Under the pieces are notes generated by a model, which was not told the DNA's origin, ran no database searches, and saw nothing but the letters and a program-made list of their open reading frames with translations. This document shows positions 37,437 through 47,176 of a DNA stretch of 64,000 nt, piece after piece (position 1 is the stretch's first letter; the number at the start of each line of letters is the position of its first letter). The position numbers and the translations under genes are program-made. The stretch is from Quercus robur. Lineage: Eukaryota > Streptophyta > Magnoliopsida > Fagales > Fagaceae. Where the stretch lies: positions 70,487,362 to 70,551,361 of the forward strand of contig NC_065535.1 of the NCBI RefSeq assembly GCF_932294415.1, given 5' to 3'.

Positions 37437-38192
37437 TTAGGCTTTTGGAGGGATGTCATCGTTGTCTGCTCTCAACCAAGGGCTTGTAGCTTTGAAGGGC
37501 TTACCCGAGGAGTTGTATAGTCGGAAAGGCTCAGCGAGGCAATGGTTTTTGTCATGACCGATGATGTCGCATTGATAGTAGAGGTCTGCAATCTTTTCGT
37601 ACTTCAGACTTATCCATAAATCACTTCTACCTTGGCGGGGGAGGAGAACGCCAGGAAGAAGCCGGTTGGATATGTCAACTTCGACTCGGACCTGAATAAA
37701 TTTTTTCCACGTGCCGCCGAAGTCTCCTATTAGATCAACATTAACTACAGAGCTTATTTTAGACCCTATTCTCTTTAGATTGTCCTCTGTTCTCCAAAGG
37801 TCTGGGAGTCCATGAATCTGGATCCAAATAGTCGACAACGAAAAGTCTACTTCTTGCCAAGATAAATCTAGGCTCCACTTCTTTAGGACTAAATGGCCGC
37901 CTCTAATAGACCATGGGCACTTGTGGTAAACTTTATGGAAGTCTACTTCGTGGCTGAAGGAAAGCATGTAGATGTTTTGGCTGAGCTTCTTGACCTCCAT
38001 AGGGAATGCAGGCTTCCAAGCTTTTTGTGTTACTTCTTTGACCATAATGAAACTGATAGTTTTGGTGGTGTATAGTTTGGCTAGAAGAGTGAGTTCTGGT
38101 GTTGGGTTCATGTTTTGGTTTGGAGTGAGCTCAAGTTTGATATCCTGGCATGAAATTTTTTCTGTACAGGATACCAGATCGGACACCTCCAT
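37437..38192 (-). CDS. LINE ORF1 (DUF4283 domain with altered zinc knuckle)
   Basis: An open frame of 251 residues starting MEVSDLVSCTEKIS. It has a DUF4283 core (LLAKLYTTKTISF, AFPMEVKKLSQN, CPWSIRGGHLVLKKW, STIWIQIHGLPDLW) and ends in a CCHC-like knuckle reading YYQCDIIGHDKNHC. The family motif is CX2CX4HX4C; here the first Cys is replaced by Tyr. The protein is an RNA-binding gag-like partner of the LINE reverse transcriptase. The frame is open, but the element as a whole is inactive. Confidence 0.85.
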   Translation of the reverse strand: MEVSDLVSCTEKISCQDIKLELTPNQNMNPTPELTLLAKLYTTKTISFIMVKEVTQKAWKPAFPMEVKKLSQNIYMLSFSHEVDFHKVYHKCPWSIRGGHLVLKKWSLDLSWQEVDFSLSTIWIQIHGLPDLWRTEDNLKRIGSKISSVVNVDLIGDFGGTWKKFIQVRVEVDISNRLLPGVLLPRQGRSDLWISLKYEKIADLYYQCDIIGHDKNHCLAEPFRLYNSSGKPFKATSPWLRADNDDIPPKA

Positions 38193-38540
38193 GGTGGAGG
38201 TTTTTTGTAGCCTTGGGTTAGATTGTGAGAGAAGATAGGGTCAGATTGTGGGAAAAATAAATGGGAGAAATGAGTTGTGGGTGAGGGAGGGCTGACAGAT
38301 GAGGACCAGAGAAGGGGAGGAGGTGGTGAGGGAAAAGGATGAGACTAGCTCAAGAAATAGGGGAAAGGGGAGAGGTACCACGAGAGTACGAAGAGAAAAA
38401 AGTAACAGGATGGGTATGGCAACAGAGCCTAACCTTTTATAACATCAAAATATCAAAGCCTTATGCACTTAAAGTAATTAAGATAATACTAAGTATATAA
38501 ATTCATAAAATTAATCATGCAATTAGGTTAGGATGTTACA

Positions 38541-38890
38541 AATACACTTAAATAGTTGAATGAAAAGTTAACCTTTTTATTTCATTATTTCTAATAAGAC
38601 CCAATATAACATAATCCTTACGTGTTGAGTAAATTGATTTGGCTTTTAGAGGTACTATGGATTATGTTGGGTAGGAAGTTTTTTAATCTAACCCGCGCAC
38701 AACGTTAGTATATATTTGTGATGGTGATCACGCCATATAATGTAGTGTACTCTTACATATGTAATAGCCTCCACTTGGTAGATTATGTTAGTTTATAGAT
38801 GTAGTATTGTTTCAATAGAGGGATATAATTTTTTAGTATTATTGTAACTCTGGAATTAGATATATTTGCTCATTTAACAAATACGTTTGT
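38541..38890. repeat. duplicated block, copy A, middle part
   Basis: Matches about 58200-58531. Shared text includes TTAGAGGTACTATGGATTAT, GAGATATAATTTTT, GAATTAGATATATTTG and TTAACAAATA. The match is broken on the left by the 21441-38540 insertion and on the right by the element at 38891. Confidence 0.8.
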
Positions 38891-39877
38891 TATAGTTTTA
38901 AAAACTGGGCTGGACCGGACCGGCCGGTCTGACCAGTTCAACTGGGAACCAGTCACAAATTCAGTTTGGTTATGACTAAAAACCAAAAATCAATCAAAAA
39001 TCAGAAATAATCAAGAACCAGCTGGTTCAATCGTAAAATCGGGAACCAGTATGGTTGAATTGGTTATTGGCCAGTTAGGTTGAAAACCAAAACTAACCTA
39101 AAAACGCTCACGCCTCTCTCAGTCTCATTTTTTTCCCCCTCAAAGCTGCTTTTTGGAGCTGTGATCCCACCCATGTGTCACAAATCTTTAGAGAAAGAGG
39201 GAAAACAGACCCATAGACACAGAGTGAGAGAAAGACTCGGGCTTGTTTGGATTTGGAGAGGAGAGACCACAATTAATACATACATTAGCCTCAATCCATT
39301 TGAAACTGTGTGGCCAGATATTTTACTCATTTTTTTCTTAAAGAATCAGATAACAGAGGACTGATTTTTGACTTTTATGAAATGTTGCTTTTGTGAAGAG
39401 TGGCGGCACTGAAGTAGTGAAGTGTTACTTTTTATACTCATGAATCAAATCCTAGCCGTATGAGATCATTTACTTTCTTTGAATAAATTTCTGCCGTTTA
39501 TTCTCAAAAAAGAAAAAAGAAAAAAAAAAGGATCTCAGTATTATCATGCTTCACAATTTATGTACTACTTTCTTGGTGGCTTTTAACAATGTGTGAACGT
39601 ATATAGTAGATTATTTTTAATATTTAAATAATATTTATTATAAAAATTGGGCATAAAATTATTAACATTATTAAAATTATAAAAACTTATTAACATTATC
39701 AAACTTAAATATACAGATAACTAATTAGCTATACTTTAGATTTTTATAATTTAAAAATAATTAATTAAATTATTTATGACATCATCGGTTCGACTATCGG
39801 TACGATTCTAGTCGGACCATAAAACCGATAACCAGTCTCTTTTTCGATTTTTTGACCTTACCTGTTTTTAAAACCAT
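38891..39877. mobile_element. non-autonomous element with TATAGTTTTAAAAAC ends
   Basis: The ends are TATAGTTTTAAAAACTGGG and, reverse-complemented from the right, CATGGTTTTAAAAACAGG. The subterminal sequence is full of GGACCGG / CCGGTC and AACCAG words. Copy B of the duplicated block lacks the insert at the corresponding point. I could not find a clean target duplication. The structure resembles common plant non-autonomous hAT elements, but the family is uncertain. Small open frames inside are not recognisable. Confidence 0.6.
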
Positions 39878-40151
39878 GTGTTTTCAATGGTGCATGTGGG
39901 TTGTCTATAAATATAGGTACCCATTTGCATTTGGACGCAACTAATTCTCACTACTTCACAAAAAACATCTGAAAGGAAGCAAATTTAGAACATAATAAGA
40001 ACAAATGCCAGCAATGGTTGAGATGGACCGCTCATTGAGTTGGCAAGCGTATGCACACCAATGTACACGCCAAGAGTGTGACATTGTGTACACAAGTCAT
40101 GTAGTTTGACTTACCAATTACCATACTCTGGCATTAGTTAAAACTCTTTAA
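39878..40151. repeat. duplicated block, copy A, right part, with TATA box
   Basis: Matches 59569-59808: GTTGTCTATAAATATAGG, CCCATTTGCATTTGGAC, GCAAGCAAATTT-type text, then TGTGTACACA and a closing CATACTCTGGCATTA. It contains a strong TATA box, TATAAATA, at 39906-39913, facing away from the WDR82-like gene. So the block looks like a promoter and 5' leader of a plus-strand transcript whose gene I cannot identify. Confidence 0.7.
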
Positions 40152-40525
40152 CTATTATGACTTTTTTATTGTGATTTTTGAAGAACCCACATGAGCTTTG
40201 TGAATAAGAGCCGCATTATTTGGTTAGGTGAAAAGAAACTTTTATTTTTTGGGGTTATATTTATAGGCCAAAAAATTCATAAAAGCTCATAGGGTCCTTC
40301 AAAAATCACAATAATCGCCCGCAATATTCAATAATATTTTTTTATATAAAATAAAAATTCTACTCTAACTTAAACTAAGTGTATATGTATGTGAAGTTCT
40401 CTCCTGGAAACTTGAATCTTGGCCTTTACTCCCTATATACCACAAGCACTTATACTTGTGGAGTGACTAAGGGTGCGCGGTGGTACATATTCAATAATAT
40501 TGACACGTTTGGTATGTATTATTTA

Positions 40526-40726
40526 TGGTCTGTTTGTGATCCATTTATTTTGCTAATGCAAAAAACTTTTTGCTGAAAGTACTGTAGATAAAGGTAAAAG
40601 TTAGTTGAAATAGTACAGTAGAACTTATGAATAGTATCAAAAAGTGTAGTGGGGTCCATGAATAGTAGCAAAAATAAGCTGAATAGTAAAATAAGTTGGC
40701 TTTTTAATTTGGAGCCAAACGCACAC
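40526..40726. mobile_element. Tourist-like MITE (TTA target site)
   Basis: A 201-base element starting TGGTCTGTTTGTG and ending GAGCCAAACGCACAC, with TTA on both sides (40523-40525 and 40727-40729). A 3-bp TTA/TAA duplication and GTTTGG ends are typical of PIF/Harbinger-derived Tourist MITEs. The inner text (GAATAGTA repeated) fits the same group as 46137-46441. Confidence 0.6.
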
Positions 40727-40778
40727 TTAGTATGTACTTTTCAATTGCGATCTCTTTTTCCACCTTCTACTCTTCTTT

Positions 40779-40813
<35 letters not shown>

Positions 40814-40884
40814 TGGGTTCAAGGTACACATTTTTTAAGCCATTGGATTTAAGTAGATCCAACGGTAAAAAAAGACACTCATTA

Positions 40885-41505
40885 ATGCTAATATTCTAAT
40901 CGATCTCATTTATTATTCTTTATTTAAGACATTTTATACTTATTTCTAAACCTAAAAAAATTTATAACACAACTATTGCTTTTAGTTGTTCTCTTTCTCT
41001 ACGTTTCTCTCTCTAGAACACTCTCTCATTTGCCTCCACCGCTCTTCCACCTCCATGGATAGGTCATCGCGGTAGCCACACAAAAAAAAAAAAAAAAAAA
41101 AACACAGCCGGGAGCTAGTATTTTACTTCATCACTGATCCTGGCAGAAGGATAAGCCCAATTCACTAGTATTCATTAGTTACCTTAAAATCTCATAACAC
41201 TTGGTTATCATTCATTCATTTGTCATGAACAAGTTCAAAGTCTATTAACTCTCTGTGAGGTTCAATATAGAACTGCACAATCTCAACAACTAAAATTTAA
41301 ATGTGAACTCTGTACAACTTACATATATTCGGTCTAAATTCTACATATCAGGACAAAGATTGATTTGAAGGTATTTATATTTTCGTCCATACATATAGAC
41401 ACTAAAAGCAATAGTTGTGTTATAAATATTTTTGGATTTAGAAATAAGTATGTAATGTATTAAATAAGAGATAATAAATAATGAGATCAATTAAAATATG
41501 GACTA
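40885..41505. repeat. inverted-repeat element, arms about 100 bp
   Basis: The arm at about 40888-40987 (GATCTCATTTATTATT through AACACAACTATTGCTTTTAG) is matched in reverse at about 41401-41503. The spacer of about 400 bases is non-coding. This looks like a foldback or MITE. The target duplication was not resolved. Confidence 0.6.
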
Positions 41506-42156
41506 TGTTAACAGGTGCCGGCCAGAACCTGTTAATGAATCAGCTGTGATTCATTTATGATTTATTACAAATCCCATTGTATAGGAATTAATTGATAAAT
41601 TTTTTACTTTTCAACTGTAATTTTGTAAAATAATTTGACTTTTTCCATTTAAACTGACACATATTTAATACATATTCAGTTTTTTCATATCCCTAAAAAA
41701 ACATGAATAATTTATTTTAAATTTTAAATTTTATTACATTAACGGGTGCTGTACAACACCACCAATTGGTGTCTTTTTTTTTTTTTTTTTTTTTCACCGC
41801 AATTGGTGCTTGTTAACATTTCCAATATATATATACACAAAATGCCAATGTGAACGTAGTTATTGCAATAGATGAGGTGCGTGCCTGCATGCACATAAAT
41901 AGAAAAAAAGAATTGCTTTTTGTCCATGGTAATACTTCTGTCAATGTCACAATAGTCAAATAGGCTCCAAGGTAGTAATTGCAGATGTCCAAGAAGACAT
42001 GTGCTTGCACATTAACAGATAGTCTAAAGTAGCACATAAATTATATCCTTTCATTTGTTACATAGTTATTAACATATCAGAATTGCTTTTTGTTGAAAAA
42101 AAAAAAAAAAAAAAAAAAAAAGAATTGCTTTTTGTTAATTACTCCTTCACACACAC

Positions 42157-42201
<45 letters not shown>

Positions 42202-42204
42202 TAT
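41506..42204. other. intergenic DNA with a possible small inverted repeat
   Basis: TGTTAACAGGTGCC near 41508 and GGTGCTTGTTAACA near 41805 face each other and may be ends of a 310-base MITE; this is weak. Poly(T), poly(A) and (AT)n runs follow. No gene seen. Confidence 0.4.
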
Positions 42205-42209
42205 GTTAC

Positions 42210-42831
42210 TGTAAGGACTCAATTTGTAACGACCTAAAATGATGTTGGGTTCGCACATAAAAAGGCCCAAACAATATCACTTATAGAGCGTGGGTTTGAA
42301 AGGCTAGGCCTTGGTCACCGGATGGTAATTCGGGTTAGCTTCGGTCAGTGAATCTCGTCCGACGAGTCTGGGGAGCTCTATGCTCTTCTTATTCTCCTTG
42401 TTTCTAGGACACCATGGCTGGGAGGACGGATTGTCCCCCTCTTCTCAAACTGCCTCTCTTATCCTTTTATATGGGCATTTACCCTCTTACCAGCGTCCAC
42501 ATGTAAGCTCGATTTCCTAAGACTTAAGACTTGTCCCGTCAGCCCATACATAGAGTGGTTGGGGATAGGTTGCAAAAGCTGAAGAGTATGGTCCTGTCAG
42601 GTGTAGAATGCTTTATTGCGGTACTGGCAGCCTTTTACTTGTGCTATTTCCGCAATGTGATCACTCTTCCTTTTAGGGGCATTTATGGCATGCCGAGCAG
42701 GAGCTCGTCCTCGGCCATTTCCTTAGACCGTCCCTGACTCTCATGGTGAGTCCTCGGCCTTGTATCTCCTCGGTGCAGGCCTTGGGCCTTAACATGAAAT
42801 GGGCTGGGGTCATAAACTCTCTGGCCCCACA
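42210..42831 (-). repeat. LTR, left copy (3' LTR in element orientation)
   Basis: 622 bases. On the plus strand it starts TGTAAGGACTCAATTTG and ends CTGGCCCCACA. The GAGGGGCTAC purine-rich stretch abutting it on the minus strand is the likely polypurine tract. Confidence 0.92.
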
Positions 42832-43168
42832 GTAGCCCCTCAAAATCCTGCTGTTCGACCTCTTGGTCGGAGAGGAGGGTTTTGGTGATGCCACGTCTTT
42901 ATTGCGGTCTGCTTAGCTTTGCCCTTCATCAATGCAGGTGTCTTTTCACCTATCTAGGAAACACGCCGGACTACGAAACATTCCTCTGAATTCATTCACG
43001 ATGCGTTCTTGCCGTTTCAGTGTTCGAGACGCGTCTTTAATGATTTCCCTTTACGAGACCATTTAAATCCGACGGTTATTGACGGCGTGGGAAAGTGGAG
43101 TGGGTTTATTCTCGTTTACAGATTTTCTTGGAAATTTGGATAGATTAAATGCCTCCCGTTTTGCCCTT

Positions 43169-43909
43169 CATATAAGAAGAAAGGCAAGAGGTTACTTCTC
43201 TTACACAGAGACCTTTTAATCCTTTTAAAGTCCGAAACCCTTAGCCTCCCCCAAAGTTTCCCTTATCCGCTCACTTACACCTTGAATTGTGATATGTCTG
43301 AGATAAGAGCGGGAATGAAGAGACCATATCCTTCCCAGAAACGCCATGTTCTTCCAAAGCTCAAAATGGCTCGGTCAGGGCAGGGATGTCAAAGACTCAA
43401 GATACCTCTCATCCTTCCTTCAGCCAAAATCCGAAGCAGTGGCTCGTCGCGTCAAATTTTTGGTGTGACTGAGCTGGGGTCACCCATTATCAGTACCAGC
43501 CGCTCTCTTATGAGCATAGCTAATATGACACTAGCGTATTAGGAGTCAGGACTAACGCAGGGACAAAGTATCCCTACTTCTTCCTCTCTTCCTTCACTGG
43601 TGCCTCCTTTTGCCTCCCCTTCTTCTTCTTTCCCATCACCAGATCCATCCTGGTGCTTTTCCTTCTTCCTCTTCTTCTCCTCTTCCACCAAGGGAGGTCC
43701 TCCTCTCAATATGGGTGTTACTGGGGTAGAATTTGGAAAGACTTCGGAGCAGAGCTTAAAAAGACTTCTGGCTGTTCGTTTGTTTTGTTCTTGTTTTCTT
43801 TTTTCTTTTTTCTTTTTATTTTTATTTTTATTTTTTTTGCAATTTGTTTTCTGTATAGGCTTGTTTAAGCCCTTCATTGTACGTTGTAATACCTCTTTAT
43901 ATTAATAAA
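43169..43909 (+). other. candidate opposite-strand transcript inside the LTR element
   Basis: Plus-strand signals face against the element: CATATAAG at 43169-43176 as a possible TATA box, an 86-codon open frame at 43282-43542 (MNCDMSEIRAGMKRPYP...) and AATAAA at 43904-43909. The predicted protein is basic and matches nothing I know. This may be coincidence within GC-richer DNA. Inference only. Confidence 0.3.
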
Positions 43910-44013
43910 AGTCAACATTGCTTTATTTAGTATATTCTACGTCTTCTTTCTGAAATGGTTATGCCATGAATAGACATACTACCATATGACTTTTTTTTTT
44001 TTTTATATTCGGA

Positions 44014-44290
44014 ACAATACTTAGGGCCGAAATCCCAGTTAATAAAAAGACCTTGCTCTGTGCTTATTGAAACTATCCGGCATAATAATGCCGATTTGAA
44101 CAAATGATACTTAGGGCAGAAACCCTTACTAAGAAAATAGAAAAAGATATTATGATGAGCTTATTAGAGCTGTCTGACATAATAACGCCGACCTGAAAAC
44201 AATACTTAAGGCCGAAATCCCTTACCAAGAAAAAAAAGATGTTATTATGAACTTGTTGGAGCTATCGTGTATAGTAAGATTGACCTGAAA
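44014..44290. repeat. degenerate ~93-bp tandem repeat, three copies
   Basis: Copies start near 44018 (TACTTAGGGCCGAAATCCC), 44108 (TACTTAGGGCAGAAACCC) and 44203 (TACTTAAGGCCGAAATCCC). Each is followed by related AATAATGCCGA / AATAACGCCGACCTGAAA text. They lie inside the LTR element. Confidence 0.75.
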
Positions 44291-44497
44291 ATGGGTTGTA
44301 TACCCCAAACTTGAACGAGATGATGGCTGAATGCTTGGTGCCGTGTAGGAAGTAATCATCCGAAGATATATAACCCAAAATGAACAGCCCGTGCGGGTCA
44401 CTGAGTAATAAGGCGTTTCGCCATCTTCCTAATGACCTTCATAGCCTTAGCCTTTTCTGGTACTTGGTCTGAGGACGGAGCGACTTAGAATTCTCCT

Positions 44498-45107
44498 TAA
44501 GTAGCTGACTTTTCCATAGGTTTAAGTCCGAGGACCATGCAATACCTTAGTTCTGTTCAAAACCTGATTTTTTAAGTAGTTGGTTTCCCCATAGGTTTGA
44601 GTCCGAGGACCATGCAATACCTTGGTTCTGTTCAAAACTTGATTTTTTAAGTAGTTGGTTTCCCCATAGGTTTGAGTCCAAGGACCATGCAATACCTTGG
44701 TTCTGTCCAAAACTTGATTTTTTAAGTAGTTGGTTTCCCGATAGGTTTGAGTCCGAAGACCATGCAATATCTTGGTTCTGTTCAAAACTTGATTTTTTAA
44801 GTAGTTGGTTTCCCCATAAGTTTGAGTCCGAAGACCATGCAATACCTTGGTTCTGTCCAAAACTTGATTTTTTAAGTAGTTGGTTTCCCCATAGGTTTGA
44901 GTTCGAGGACCATGCAATACCTTGGTTCTGTCCAAAACTTGATTTTTTAAGTAGTTGGTTTTCCCATAGGTTTGAGTCCGAGGACCATGCAATACCTTGG
45001 TTCTGTCCAAAACTTGATTTTTTAAGTAGTTGGTTTCTCCATAGGTTTGAGTCCGAGGACCATGCAATACCTTGGTTCTGTCCAAAACTTGATTTTTTAA
45101 GTAGTTG
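44498..45107. repeat. 75-bp tandem repeat, eight copies
   Basis: The marker ATAGGTTTGAGTCCG-type text recurs at 44516, 44591, 44666, 44741, 44816, 44891, 44966 and 45041, an exact 75-base step. Copies differ by only a few bases. Because 75 is a multiple of three, one minus-strand frame stays open for 187 codons as a 25-residue repeat (DRTKVLHGPRTQTYGE...). I treat this as a by-product of the repeat, not a gene. It lies next to the primer-binding-site end of the LTR element. Confidence 0.95.
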
Positions 45108-45346
45108 GGGGACTTAACCCCTCGGTTATGGCGTGGGACCTTGGTTTAGGGGGATTACCTCCTCGGCCAAGCCCCTAGAACCATCCATGCTGCCGACACT
45201 ACGGAGCGCAGCCCTTAGTGAAGAAACGTAGCCCCTAGTGGAACTTTACGCTAGAACACTACAACCGGCTGTTGGAAATGACAAGGGGACTGTCTCAACC
45301 TACCGCCTGTGTCAACACACAAGCCTTTCCCACAGACGGCGCCAAT

Positions 45347-45968
45347 TGTAAGGACTCAATTTGTAACGACCCAAAATGATGTTGGGTTCGCACTTAAAAA
45401 GGCCCAAACAATATCACTTATAGAACGTGGGTTTGAAAGGCTAGGCCTTGGTCACCGGACGATAATTCGGGTTAGCTTCGGTCAGTGAATCTCGTTTGAC
45501 GAGTCTGGGGAGCTCTATGCTCTTCTTATTCTCCTTGTTTCTAGGACACCATGGTTGGGAGGACGGATTGTCCCCCCCTTCTCACACTACCTCTCTTATC
45601 CTTTTATACGGGCATTTACCCTCTTACCAGCGTCCACATGTAAGCTCGATTTCCTAGAACTTAAGACTTGTCTCGTCAGCCTATACCTAGAGTGGTTGGG
45701 GGTAGGTTGCGAAAGCTGAAGAGTATGGTCCTGTCAGGTGCAGAATGCTTTATTGCGGTACTGGCAGCTTTTTACTTGTGCTGTTTCTGCACTGTGATCA
45801 CTCTTCCTTTTAGGGGCATTTATGGCATGCCGAGCAGGAGCTCGTCCTCGGCCATTTCCTTAGACCGTCCCTGACTCTCATGGTGAATCCTCGGCCTTGT
45901 ATCTCCTCGGCGCAGGCCTTGGGCCTTAACATGAAATGAGCTGGGGTCATAAACTCTCTGGCCCCATA
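45347..45968 (-). repeat. LTR, right copy (5' LTR in element orientation)
   Basis: 622 bases, the direct repeat of 42210-42831, followed by GTTAC. The primer-binding site lies directly inside it. Confidence 0.92.
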
Positions 45969-46136
45969 GTTACTATATGTTATTAAAGCTTTTTTCCCAT
46001 TGTTTGTTAACCTGAGCAAGAGTGGGATTTGTTTTGGTACCAAACTGAAATTTCCTTAAGCAATAAAAGAAGTAGCATCAAGATCCCTCTTTCACTGTTC
46101 CCTAGACAGAAAAATTACAACTTAAAATACAATTTA

Positions 46137-46441
46137 GGATCCGTTTGGATACAACTTATTTTTGCTGAAACTGAAAACTAAAAACTGAAAATACTGTAAC
46201 AAAATAATTTTTAAATGTGTGAAAAGTACCGTGAGACCCATTTTTAGTATTTTTAAATGCATGAACAGTGCTGCTACAGTGCGTGAACAGTGCTGTTACA
46301 GTGTATGAACAGTGATAATTGTCTCATGTACAGTAAATCCATGTGATTTTACTGTTCATGTGTTGAAAAAAAAAAAAAAAAAGGAAGGAAATGGTGAAAT
46401 AGAAAACGTAGACGTACAATAATCTCTATCCAAACTAGCAC
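46137..46441. mobile_element. Tourist-like MITE (TTA target site)
   Basis: A 305-base element with ends GGATCCGTTTGGATAC and, reverse-complemented, GTGCTAGTTTGGATAGAG, flanked by TTA (46134-46136 and 46442-46444). The interior has repeated GAACAGTG / CTGTTACAGTG words and poly(A). Typical high-copy PIF/Harbinger-derived MITE. Confidence 0.75.
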
Positions 46442-46444
46442 TTA

Positions 46445-47168
46445 AATCAAGAGAAAATTTAGCTAAACTATAAGCAACAAAGTTACATTCTCTTCTAATC
46501 CAGTTCAGCATGCAGTGTTCAGCAATATGTTGGTTTCATACATCTACAACTACAATTAGCAATCAGAGGTGGTACTTAGCTATAGTATAGATTACTTTAA
46601 TTTGCTTGTTGGTTAGCCAATATATATAAGCAATGGCACTACTTATCAAAAAAAAAAAAAAAAAAATGGCAGTCACCTAGGCTTCTCGCTTCTCTGATGA
46701 GACTTCCCTAGTCAAATTTCAATTGGATCTGCCCTCATAGTGGCTAAGGCTTGTGATCATATTCATGTAGTGAATCTTTGGGTGAAATACAAGTATAAAA
46801 CCCTTGTATGGAAGAGTTTTAAGAGGATATATTGTCAGAGGGAACCCAAATTCCTTATGCTTTTTTCGGATTGTTAATTATAAGCCTTGAGTTGTTTGCA
46901 TTATTCTCATTTAATCTAATCAAATCAACTACTAGTAGTACACCCTTGTGTTGCATGCATGGATTAATATCTCTGTCATTCTCTTGTGTTGTGAGGCAGG
47001 AGAAATTATAAGGTCCTTATAGTGGACCACATCATTTTTGCCTAGTGGTTCACCATTTGCTAAAAGGCTTCTAATTATTTAAAATTTTGCTAACTCATTT
47101 TATGATAAAAATTAAAGTAAAAGATAAAATCATTTAAACCTATCTGTTCAAAAACAAAATTAAAAGAA
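46445..47168. other. intergenic DNA
   Basis: No gene. A poly(A) run near 46650 preceded by AAGCAATGGCACTACTTATC could be the tail of a short retroposon, but I cannot define a head. Confidence 0.4.
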
Positions 47169-47176
47169 AGTGTGAG

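Larger units (their letters stand above)
25609..38420 (-). mobile_element. LINE (plant L1-type), about 6.1 kb, split by two later insertions
   Basis: The minus-strand element reads from its 5' end near 38420 to a poly(A) tail, seen as a T-run starting at 25609. It is flanked by a perfect 13-bp target duplication, AACAGAGCCTAAC, at 25596-25608 and 38421-38433. In order it holds a DUF4283/zinc-knuckle ORF1, a proline-rich stretch, an AP-type endonuclease, reverse transcriptase, a zf-RVT region and RNase H. A hAT transposon (26054-31419) splits the RNase H domain and a solo LTR (31926-33283) splits zf-RVT. Subtracting both with their target duplications leaves about 6075 bases, the normal size of a full-length plant LINE. 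It is full length but inactive, with several in-frame stops. Confidence 0.93.
21441..38540. mobile_element. LTR-like host element holding the nested stack (fossil)
   Basis: The outer ends are TGTCACGACCCAAACC at 21441 and GGTTAGGATGTTACA ending at 38540, so the outer bases are TG...CA. Flanks are AATAT (left) and AATAC (right), a four-of-five match to a 5-bp target duplication. With the nested pieces removed the element would be about 2.9 kb, suggesting a long solo LTR or a non-coding LTR element. I see no protein domains of its own. The corresponding place in duplicated copy B lacks it, which supports an insertion. Superfamily unknown; the element is a fossil. Confidence 0.5.
42210..45968 (-). 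mobile_element. non-autonomous LTR retrotransposon (fossil)
   Basis: Two direct 622-base LTRs (42210-42831 and 45347-45968) flanked by GTTAC (42205-42209 and 45969-45973). Next to the right LTR the minus strand reads TTGGCGCCGTCTGTGGG, the primer-binding site type seen in plant Gypsy-group elements, so the element is in minus orientation. The internal 2.5 kb shows no gag, protease, reverse transcriptase or integrase. I count about 28 differences between the LTRs by eye (about 4.5%), mostly transitions, so the insertion is moderately recent. Structurally whole but non-coding for retroviral proteins. It contains two sets of tandem repeats and a possible opposite-strand transcript. Confidence 0.9.

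Noticed and set aside
41506-41822. A MITE with TGTTAACAGGTGCC ends
   Set aside because: Only the terminal dozen bases agree and no target duplication was found; mentioned as a possibility only.
43600-43905. Overlapping open frames rich in Phe, Leu and Ser on the plus strand and Lys/Glu on the minus strand
   Set aside because: They reflect a TTC/TTTTC-rich low-complexity tract, not a protein.
44522-45085. 187-codon minus-strand open frame with a 25-residue repeat
   Set aside because: It is open only because a 75-base tandem repeat is a multiple of three. It has no start context, no family and sits inside a non-coding LTR element.
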